64,000 nucleotides of DNA, from the NCBI RefSeq assembly GCF_024979295.1, contig NZ_JANLCJ010000008.1, positions 93,403 to 157,402 on the forward strand, given 5' to 3'. Under the pieces are notes generated by a model. It did not search any database. It saw only the letters and a program-made list of their open reading frames with translations, and was not told the origin of the DNA. The position numbers were made by a program, and so were the translations under genes. This document shows, one piece after another, positions 58,934 through 64,000 of the stretch. Each line of letters opens with the position of its first letter. The stretch's first letter is position 1. This stretch comes from Herbiconiux daphne (GTDB taxonomy: Bacteria > Actinomycetota > Actinomycetes > Actinomycetales > Microbacteriaceae).

Positions 58934-59463
58934 GGGACTGTCTGAATAACGGTGTGTGAGGTCCGGCGGTTTTCATCAGTAGGTGGTTCTTTCGAACCGT
59001 CCGGCGAAGGTGATCGCGAACGCGTTGAGTGCTGGCTTTCACCTGATCACCCAGCGTGCCCTGCCGCCGCCGGTGGGGTCGAACGACCCATCCCGATCCC
59101 TGGGGACCTCGATCTGCACCGGACCGATCCCGGTCAACATCGCTTTGACCCGCGTCCCGTTGCGCATGTTCGCGGTCATCGGCGTCCCGCCGTGGTCGTG
59201 GCCGAGATGCTCCGTCAGCTCAGCGTTCAGCGCCGTCTCGAGCACGCTCTTCGAGAGCTGGTTCAGCAGCCCTCCGGGGCCTACCATGCTCACGGCCTGT
59301 TCCTTGGTCTGCGCGAGCAACCGCTCCGCGAGGTCCTTCTGATCGATGATCTCTCCCGTCACGGGATCAATCATCGCGTTGCCCATTACTTCGGTCGTGT
59401 CAGCCACGGGCCATCTCCTTTCGGATTAGGCCGGACCTCACACACCGTTATTCAGACAGTCCC
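58934..59463. mobile_element. IS256-family element, internally deleted (about 530 bp)
   Basis: Terminal inverted repeats of about 33 bp (beginning GGGACTGTCTGAATAACG) are intact at both ends. Between them lie only the first part and the last 20 or so codons of an IS256-type transposase. A full element would be about 1.3-1.5 kb. The flanks share only CATC, so the target duplication is no longer evident. It could still be moved by a transposase supplied elsewhere, like a miniature element. Confidence 0.85.
59039..59407 (-). pseudogene. IS256-family transposase, deletion remnant
   Basis: 122 residues remain: the N-terminal part (QLSKSVLETALNAELTEHLGHDHGG, then NMRNGTRVKAMLTGIGPVQIEVPRDRDGSFDP) is typical of mutator/IS256 transposases. 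It then jumps to RARWVIR and a TGA. Beyond that stop, the same frame reads KPALNAFAITFAGRFERTTY, the usual C-terminus. So the catalytic DDE core was deleted, and a tryptophan codon near the junction became a stop. Confidence 0.85.
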
Positions 59464-59648
59464 ATCTGTACGTCTCGTTAGCCGGGCCGAGTAGATTCCA
59501 GCATGTGGCGGCTTTACGAGACATGGCTAGCCGGGCTAAGCCTTCAGCGTTAGTCCGCCACCGATAGTTCCACGGATCATCAGTGTTTGAGTGCCGAAGA
59601 ACAGGATGCTCCCCGGAGTGGTGGAGCGTGGGGGTATTGGCGTGTGTG

Positions 59649-59846
59649 TTACCAGATGATTGATCGTGGGTCAGCGGAGAGGAATCGAGCAAGAACATCG
59701 TCCACCCAGCCGGGCGAGCCCGTGTGCTCACCGTCGGACGGTTGAGAAGTGTTGGTCACGGAGGAATCGTATGCAGGTGTGCTGATTGTGTACCAGCGCG
59801 TGACCTGACGAGCTGCGGTAGCGATGATCTGCGCTACTCGGCTCAT
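59649..59846 (-). CDS. Small hypothetical protein, third gene of the dodecin unit
   Basis: A 65-residue frame starting MSRVAQIIATAARQVTRWYTIS. Its ATG overlaps the preceding stop by 4 bp (ATGA), which is the main reason to believe it. The sequence is not recognised. The region from 59464 to 59648 beyond it holds no gene I can support. Confidence 0.45.
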   Translation of the reverse strand: MSRVAQIIATAARQVTRWYTISTPAYDSSVTNTSQPSDGEHTGSPGWVDDVLARFLSADPRSIIW

Positions 59847-60073
59847 GCGGGGACAGCGTCGTGGTTGAGCCGACGCTCAAGGCGGGTGAGTTCGGTATCG
59901 AACCCGTTCGCGGTGAGGGCGCCGGTATCGAATGCCTGGGTGATAGTGATGAGTCCGAGACGGTGCTGCGCTGCCACCATGGGGTTGGTCCCTGCTAAGA
60001 GGTCGATGCGGCGATTGACCTCGCGGCGTCGGAGGACGAGTTCGCGAGTCCAGTCGACTGTGAGAATACTCAT
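59843..60073 (-). CDS. Small helical hypothetical protein
   Basis: A 76-residue protein, basic and helical: VDWTRELVLRRREVNRRIDLLAGTNPMVAAQHRLGLITITQAF. It is coupled by ATGA overlaps both to the dodecin gene upstream and to a smaller gene downstream. No known family; the tight coupling suggests that it acts with dodecin or flavin storage. Confidence 0.65.
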   Translation of the reverse strand: MSILTVDWTRELVLRRREVNRRIDLLAGTNPMVAAQHRLGLITITQAFDTGALTANGFDTELTRLERRLNHDAVPA

Positions 60074-60318
60074 GATCGCGATTGTTCCGCAGTCATTGTC
60101 TGGGTCGCGGGGTCTTCGAGGCGGAAGCCGACTTTCAGGGTGACTTGGAAGTGGGCCACCGTGCCGTTCTCGATGTCGCCGCGTGTGCCGGTAACTTCGA
60201 ACCAGTCGATGCTCCGGATGGTCGCTGATGCGCGTTCGATGCCGTTACGGATCGCCGCGTCGGTTCCGTCGGGCGATGTGCCCACGATCTCGGTGACCCG
60301 GTAGGTGTGATCAGCCAT
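60070..60318 (-). CDS. Dodecin (flavin-binding protein)
   Basis: An 82-residue subunit of the dodecameric flavin-storage protein. The family pattern is complete: HTYRVTEIVGTSPDGTDAAIRNGIERASATIRSIDWFEVTGTRGDIENG, followed by VAHFQVTLKVGFRLE, with the flavin-stacking Trp in IDWFEV. ATG 60318 follows a GGGGGGA site; the frame upstream of it has no comparable signal. Actinobacterial dodecins bind FMN or CoA/flavin to buffer free cofactor. Confidence 0.93.
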   Translation of the reverse strand: MADHTYRVTEIVGTSPDGTDAAIRNGIERASATIRSIDWFEVTGTRGDIENGTVAHFQVTLKVGFRLEDPATQTMTAEQSRS

Positions 60319-60587
60319 AGTGCGTCCCCCCGCAAAGATGTCTTGTTGCAATTGACGGTACGGTCGTGGCCGCCGCTATGGGGTCAGGTTACGAACATCG
60401 ACGCACCCTGATTCGACCCATCGAGCGGCTTGGGTTCGGCCTCGTCCTCGCGCGCTATGACCGAGCTGCGTGTTGCCTGTTCCTCGGTCGATTCGGGTGG
60501 GCTGCTTCCGCTAGCATTACGAATTATTACGGCACGCACTTGACGAGGCAATCCCGCCTCTCGCGCCGAAGAGAGGTAGGAAGACCG

Positions 60588-61016
60588 ATGAATGAGACGA
60601 CCCAGATGATGTCGATGCTCTCTGAGAAGATGGAGGGCCCGATGGCGGGCATGGACATGATGATGATGCAGAAGTGTATCGAGGCCTGCTCGGCGGCCGA
60701 GCAGGCGTGCGCGATGTGCGCGGGTTCGATGGCGATGGGAGGCATGCCCGTCGTCACGATGTGCATGAGCTGCGCCGAGATGTGCAACACCATGATGCGG
60801 ATGATGATGCGCCCGATGCCGACCACTCAGATGGGCATGATGGCGATGATGAGCATGCTTGAGGCGACCGTCGCGATGTGCCGTGCGTGCGCGGAGGACT
60901 GCTCGGCGATGGGTATGAACGACGCAGCGACGATGTGCGCTCAGGTGTGCATGAACTGCGCCGACGCGTGCGAGGCGATGATGGCTTCGATGAAGCCCAT
61001 GATGGCCTCCATGTAA
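60588..61016 (+). CDS. Met/Cys-rich four-helix copper-storage-type protein
   Basis: A 142-residue protein with 14 cysteines, mostly in CxxC or CxxxC pairs along helices (CIEACSAAEQACAMC, CMSCAEMC, CRACAEDC, CAQVCMNCADAC). About 40 methionines make up over a quarter of the chain. The Cys pattern is that of the DUF326/Csp four-helix bundles, which store many Cu(I) ions inside the bundle. The extra methionines at both ends and in the central loop are unusual and may help load copper. There is no signal peptide, so it is cytosolic. ATG 60588 follows GAGAGGTAGGAAG. Confidence 0.85.
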   Translation: MNETTQMMSMLSEKMEGPMAGMDMMMMQKCIEACSAAEQACAMCAGSMAMGGMPVVTMCMSCAEMCNTMMRMMMRPMPTTQMGMMAMMSMLEATVAMCRACAEDCSAMGMNDAATMCAQVCMNCADACEAMMASMKPMMASM

Positions 61017-61029
61017 CAAGCCCGTGGGT

Positions 61030-61061
61030 ACGAACGCCTCCGCTTCGGCGGGGGCGTTCGT
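61030..61061. terminator. Strong bidirectional terminator hairpin
   Basis: ACGAACGCC and GGCGTTCGT form the base, and CCGC-TTCG-GCGG forms the apex with a stable TTCG loop. It lies 14 bp after the copper-protein gene and 5 bp before the end of the convergent gene at 61066, so it can serve both. Confidence 0.8.
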
Positions 61062-61065
61062 GCGT

Positions 61066-61392
61066 TCAGAGGGCGCGGATGCTCAGGATCTCGTCGCCGA
61101 CGGCCAGCACCGGGTAGATGTTGTGGAGGGCGACGGGGGTGCCGGTCGGCACCATGTTGCTGAGGTCGGCGTGGTGCCAGCAGCGGACGGTGCGTGCGTT
61201 GTCCATCGGGGACAGTTCGATGGTGCCGTCTTCTGATGACGAAACCACGATCGCGTCGACCCAGTCGGATGGGGTGGCGAGAGCGGCGTGACGGATGATC
61301 GGATGCAGATCGTGGCCATCTTGGTAGACGGGCAGCGCGTGCTCATCGGTGCGGTTGCGATCACCGGGTGAGGTTTCGAAACGCTGCTGCAT
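61066..61392 (-). CDS. Hypothetical protein
   Basis: A 108-residue protein not assigned to a family. After a polar N-terminus, the part AIVVSSSEDGTIELSPMDNARTVRCWHHADLSNMVPTGTPVALHNIYPVLAVGDEILSI looks like a small beta-barrel. It converges with the copper-storage gene and shares the terminator. The upstream 97 bp separate it from the MazG gene on the same strand. Confidence 0.65.
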   Translation of the reverse strand: MQQRFETSPGDRNRTDEHALPVYQDGHDLHPIIRHAALATPSDWVDAIVVSSSEDGTIELSPMDNARTVRCWHHADLSNMVPTGTPVALHNIYPVLAVGDEILSIRAL

Positions 61393-61489
61393 CCGAAACC
61401 CCCTTCCCTTGTCAACTGGTCTGCTTGATTGGTGGTTGAGCCTAGGCGCGCTGCTCCGGTTTCGACAAGGGCGCTGTCACACGGCGACA

Positions 61490-61858
61490 TCAACCCAGGT
61501 CAGCCTCGAACGTGTCTGCGGGAGCGGTCGCTTCGTCCGCCGTCGTCGCACGCGCCCAGCGGAGCCATTTCTGATCGATTGCCGCGGTGAGGTCGATTCC
61601 TTCGTGGCGGGCCAGGAGGAGGATGTGGGCGAGAACGTCGGCGCATTCCTGAGCAAACGCATTTCTGTTCTCCTGGGCGGTACGGCCGCGGTCGCGGCCC
61701 ATCCCTTTGAGGTCGATGAACGCCTGGGTGAGCTCGCCGACCTCTTCCTGGAGTTTGAGCATGAACCAGGCGTCGGTTCGTTCGATGCCGAACTTCTCGG
61801 CATAGCCGCCCGAGACCCCTTCGACGTCAGCGCTGATGCCTTCGATGTCGGCGCTCAT
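61490..61858 (-). CDS. MazG-like nucleotide pyrophosphohydrolase
   Basis: A 122-residue all-alpha NTP pyrophosphatase. The metal-binding pattern E-E-x-x-E is in KLQEEVGELTQAF, and the second half E-x-x-D in FAQECADVLAHILLLA. Such enzymes remove abnormal or excess nucleoside triphosphates, or lower ppGpp-related signals. ATG 61858 overlaps the permease stop (ATGA), so the two are co-translated; the frame upstream of this ATG belongs to another reading of the permease gene. Confidence 0.85.
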   Translation of the reverse strand: MSADIEGISADVEGVSGGYAEKFGIERTDAWFMLKLQEEVGELTQAFIDLKGMGRDRGRTAQENRNAFAQECADVLAHILLLARHEGIDLTAAIDQKWLRWARATTADEATAPADTFEADLG

Positions 61859-63279
61859 GGGAGGGCGCGGATGCGCCGGCGGGTGAGATACCAGCCGACA
61901 ACGATCGCCGGTACCACCACGATCAGCAGACCGATTGTGTACGTGCCGACCGGATAGTCGAACACAATCAGCACCAGCACGGCCGCCAGGAACGCGAGCG
62001 TGATGATGTTGGTGACCGGGGCACCCCAGAGCCGGAACTGTGTCCGTTCGAGCAGTCCTGCTTTCCATCGACGGTAGAGCGCCCAGTGCGCCAACAGAAT
62101 TGTGGCCCACGCAGCGATTACGCCGAGAGCGGCGATGTTCAGCACGATCTCGAACGCCTGCTGCGGCACGATCGCGTTAAGGCCCACACCCACCAGTGTG
62201 AAGGTCGCAGTAAGGAGGATGCCCCCGTAAGGCACCCCGCTGCGACTCATTCTCCCCACGAATCGTGGGGCGGCGCCGTTGAATGACATCGACTTCAGAA
62301 TGCGGCCGGTGGAGTAGAGGCCCGCGTTGAGGCTCGACAGTGCGGCGGTGAGCACAACGAAGTTCATCAAGGACCCGGCGATCGCTCCCGCTTCGGGGGA
62401 GCCGATGCTGGAGAAGAACGTCACGAACGGGCTCTCCGACGCCGAGTACGCAGTCGACGGCAGCAACAACGCCAGCAGGGCGATCGATCCGACATAGAAC
62501 ACGGCGATGCGGATGATGACCGTATTGATCGCGCGGGGAATCTGCTTCTGCGGGTCGGCCATCTCCCCGGAGGCAGTGCCGACCATCTCGATCGCCGCGT
62601 ACGCGAAAATCACACCCTGGCCCACCACGACCAGCGGGAGGATACCGTTCGGGAGGAGGCCGCCGTGGGTGGCGATCATTGTGAGGCCGGTGGAGATCTG
62701 GTCGCCGTCGACTGTGACCGGCCACCCGGCGGAGAGGAATATAACACCGATCACAAGGAAGATCACGAGCGCCGAAACCTTCACCAAAGCGAACCAGAAT
62801 TCCAATTCACCGAATACTTTCACGGCGAGGAGATTCACACCCAGCACCACCACGAGTGCGACCAGAGCCAGCGCCCACTGCGGCACTACGGTGAACGCCG
62901 ACCAGTAGTGGAGATAGAGCGCAATGGCGGTGACGTCGACGATAGAACCCGTGGCCCAGGTGAGGAAATACATCCAGCCGGCAGCGAAGGCGTACTTCTC
63001 ACCGAGGAACTCGCGCGCGTAGGACACGAATGATCCCGACGAGGGGCGGTGCAGCACGAGTTCGCCGAGGGCGCGCAGGATGAAGAATGCGAACAGGCCG
63101 CAGAGGGCGTATACAAACACGAGAGCAGGTCCTGCGGATGCCAGCTGTCCGCCGGCGCCGAGGAAGAGGCCGCTGCCGATCGCTCCGCCAATCGCGATCA
63201 TCTGAACCTGACGCGGCTTGAGCGAAGCCCGGTACCCGTCCTGTTCCGCCGCGAAGCGATCCACCTTCCCATCGGTCAC
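61855..63279 (-). CDS. Amino-acid permease (APC superfamily, AnsP/GabP-like)
   Basis: A 474-residue importer with twelve membrane helices. The APC signature LKPRQVQMIAIGGAIGSGLFLGAGGQLASAGPALVF is at the N-terminus, then ALGELVLHRPSSGSFVSYAREFLG, and IFAYAAIEMVGTASGEMADPQKQIPRAIN in the middle. The L-asparagine/GABA group is the closest I can name. I prefer GTG 63279, preceded by a G-rich site, over GTG 63312. It is co-transcribed with the MazG gene through an ATGA overlap. Confidence 0.9.
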   Translation of the reverse strand: MTDGKVDRFAAEQDGYRASLKPRQVQMIAIGGAIGSGLFLGAGGQLASAGPALVFVYALCGLFAFFILRALGELVLHRPSSGSFVSYAREFLGEKYAFAAGWMYFLTWATGSIVDVTAIALYLHYWSAFTVVPQWALALVALVVVLGVNLLAVKVFGELEFWFALVKVSALVIFLVIGVIFLSAGWPVTVDGDQISTGLTMIATHGGLLPNGILPLVVVGQGVIFAYAAIEMVGTASGEMADPQKQIPRAINTVIIRIAVFYVGSIALLALLLPSTAYSASESPFVTFFSSIGSPEAGAIAGSLMNFVVLTAALSSLNAGLYSTGRILKSMSFNGAAPRFVGRMSRSGVPYGGILLTATFTLVGVGLNAIVPQQAFEIVLNIAALGVIAAWATILLAHWALYRRWKAGLLERTQFRLWGAPVTNIITLAFLAAVLVLIVFDYPVGTYTIGLLIVVVPAIVVGWYLTRRRIRALP

Positions 63280-63475
63280 GACCCCAGACCCCCCGATCAA
63301 CCGCAAGCGCACCTAACGCTCTGCTCGCACGATTCAAGCATCGGTACCGGGCAGGCGGGTACCGACGGCGCTGTCTGTGTCGGCTTGTGTCGACCCCTTC
63401 GACGCGCCAACAAACTCAGGCGCGGTGTTGGATACGCTTCCGATAAAAGGTGCAGATTGACGGACGGGAATAGCA

Positions 63476-63682
63476 ATGACTGCAGGAACGGTGAAGTGGT
63501 TCAACAGTGAGAAGGGTTTCGGATTCATCTCACCCGATGACGGCGGCGCCGACGTGTTTGTGCACTTCAGCCAGATCTCCGGCTCCGGGTATCGGAACCT
63601 CGAAGAGAACCAGCGCGTCGAGTTCGACATCGAGGCCGGACAGAAAGGCCCACAAGCGGCCAATGTGTTCCCCATCAGCTGA
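63476..63682 (+). CDS. Cold-shock protein (second copy)
   Basis: A 68-residue cold-shock domain protein with RNP1 (KGFGFI) and RNP2 (VFVHF) intact. It differs from the copy at 27987 at about ten residues, mainly near both ends, and at many third codon positions. The ATG follows GGACGGGAATAGCA, a weaker site than that of the first copy. It is transcribed away from the permease gene. Confidence 0.94.
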   Translation: MTAGTVKWFNSEKGFGFISPDDGGADVFVHFSQISGSGYRNLEENQRVEFDIEAGQKGPQAANVFPIS

Positions 63683-63760
63683 GCACGGGTGGAGCGGCCC
63701 GATACCTGGAAAAGGCCGCTGACACCCCAAGCCCCACTTGGACGGCGCCGTCCCAGCCGA

Positions 63761-64000
63761 CTACTCCGTAACTTCGTTGAGCCGGCCGGTGGCGACGTCG
63801 AATACGAAGCCGCGGACTGAGTCCTTGATCGGGATGAACGGGCTGGCGGTGATGCGGTTGATCGACTGTGTGATGTCGGCTGCTTCATCCGGGAACGCTT
63901 CGGCAGCCCAGGCCGGGCGGATTCCGGTTTCGGCGATGATGCTGTCTTTGAAGCCGTCGTCGGTGAAGGTGAGCATGCCGCAGTCGGTGTGGTGGATGAG
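63761..64000 (-). CDS. Beta-carbonic anhydrase, C-terminal part (start outside window)
   Basis: Eighty codons of a beta-class carbonic anhydrase run off the right edge. The zinc-binding His-x-x-Cys is visible in HHTDCGM, followed by the conserved tail (AITQSINRI-like DITQSINRITASPFIP, then VRGFVFDVATGRLNEV). It resembles the short actinobacterial type (Rv1284-like, about 165 residues). It interconverts CO2 and bicarbonate. An internal ATG at 63976 should not be taken as the start, because the metal ligands lie before it. Confidence 0.85.
   Translation of the reverse strand, partial: LIHHTDCGMLTFTDDGFKDSIIAETGIRPAWAAEAFPDEAADITQSINRITASPFIPIKDSVRGFVFDVATGRLNEVTE

Noticed and set aside
59438..59731. 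97-codon minus-strand frame beside the IS256 remnant
   Set aside because: Overlaps the right inverted repeat and another coupled small gene; no ribosome site.

Overview
The window looks like a high-GC actinobacterium, most likely of the Microbacteriaceae or a close relative. The reasons are GC-rich codon use, CarD, cofactor-F420 enzymes, dodecin, an SCO6880-type conjugation protein, DUF4913 and frequent GTG/ATGA-coupled genes. No tRNA, rRNA, CRISPR array or integrase was found. An iteron origin with RepA and a primase, a parA/centromere module, a type IV secretion operon and an anti-restriction region fill the right half. The window is therefore either part of a large conjugative plasmid or a chromosome that has taken up such a plasmid.

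Positions 1-20,564 are metabolic. A long plus-strand operon (1,120-10,701) encodes an 18-codon leader peptide, a three-gene ABC importer, a cyclase-family hydrolase, an F420-dependent glucose-6-phosphate dehydrogenase that keeps its catalytic and phosphate-binding residues, a creatinase-fold protein lacking the usual metal ligands, an FAD monooxygenase and a second F420-type luciferase-like oxidoreductase. A LysR regulator follows. Around it lie a semialdehyde dehydrogenase (cut by the left edge), a CaiB-type CoA-transferase, a glutaryl-CoA dehydrogenase, a 3-hydroxyacyl-CoA dehydrogenase and a thiolase. These fit semialdehyde to glutarate to glutaryl-CoA to crotonyl-CoA to acetyl-CoA, lacking only an enoyl-CoA hydratase. 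My reading is that a five-carbon compound, perhaps an N-heterocycle, is imported, reduced with F420H2 made within the same operon, opened and burned through glutarate. Pyruvate carboxylase and the biotin importer BioY follow.

Positions 20,565-28,900 are accessory: an XRE/ImmA-IrrE protein with a partner gene, a HEPN-domain protein, small unknown genes, a winged-helix regulator, a RelBE-like toxin-antitoxin pair, CarD and a cold-shock protein.

Positions 28,991-43,536 form a conjugation module. The minus strand carries VirD4, VirB4, SCO6880, VirB6, VirB8-like and pilin-like genes. The plus strand carries HTH, ParA-like, lipoprotein, M23/lysozyme, FHA, HTH and ribbon-helix-helix genes. No relaxase is visible.

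Positions 43,537-54,890 are the replicon core. Some fifteen 16-bp iterons lie before, inside the start of, and after an archaeo-eukaryotic-type primase gene, and opposite it lies RepA. Next comes a plus-strand block of ParB-like nuclease, four small unknown genes and an ArdC-like anti-restriction protein. Most transcription units here begin with a large inverted-repeat element whose stems differ in sequence but stay complementary. These resemble in design the single-stranded promoters of the F-plasmid leading region. ParA, a ParB-like ribbon-helix-helix protein and an AT-rich centromere-like repeat follow.

Positions 54,890-59,463 are decaying: glutaredoxin, frameshifted umuD, truncated umuC, an intact DUF1016 nuclease, an orphan HicB-like antitoxin, a 28-bp perfect palindrome, a broken lysozyme/M15 gene and an internally deleted IS256-type element. 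Positions 59,649-64,000 carry dodecin with two small co-operonic genes, a Met/Cys-rich copper-storage-type protein, MazG, an amino-acid permease, a second cold-shock gene and a beta-carbonic anhydrase cut by the right edge.
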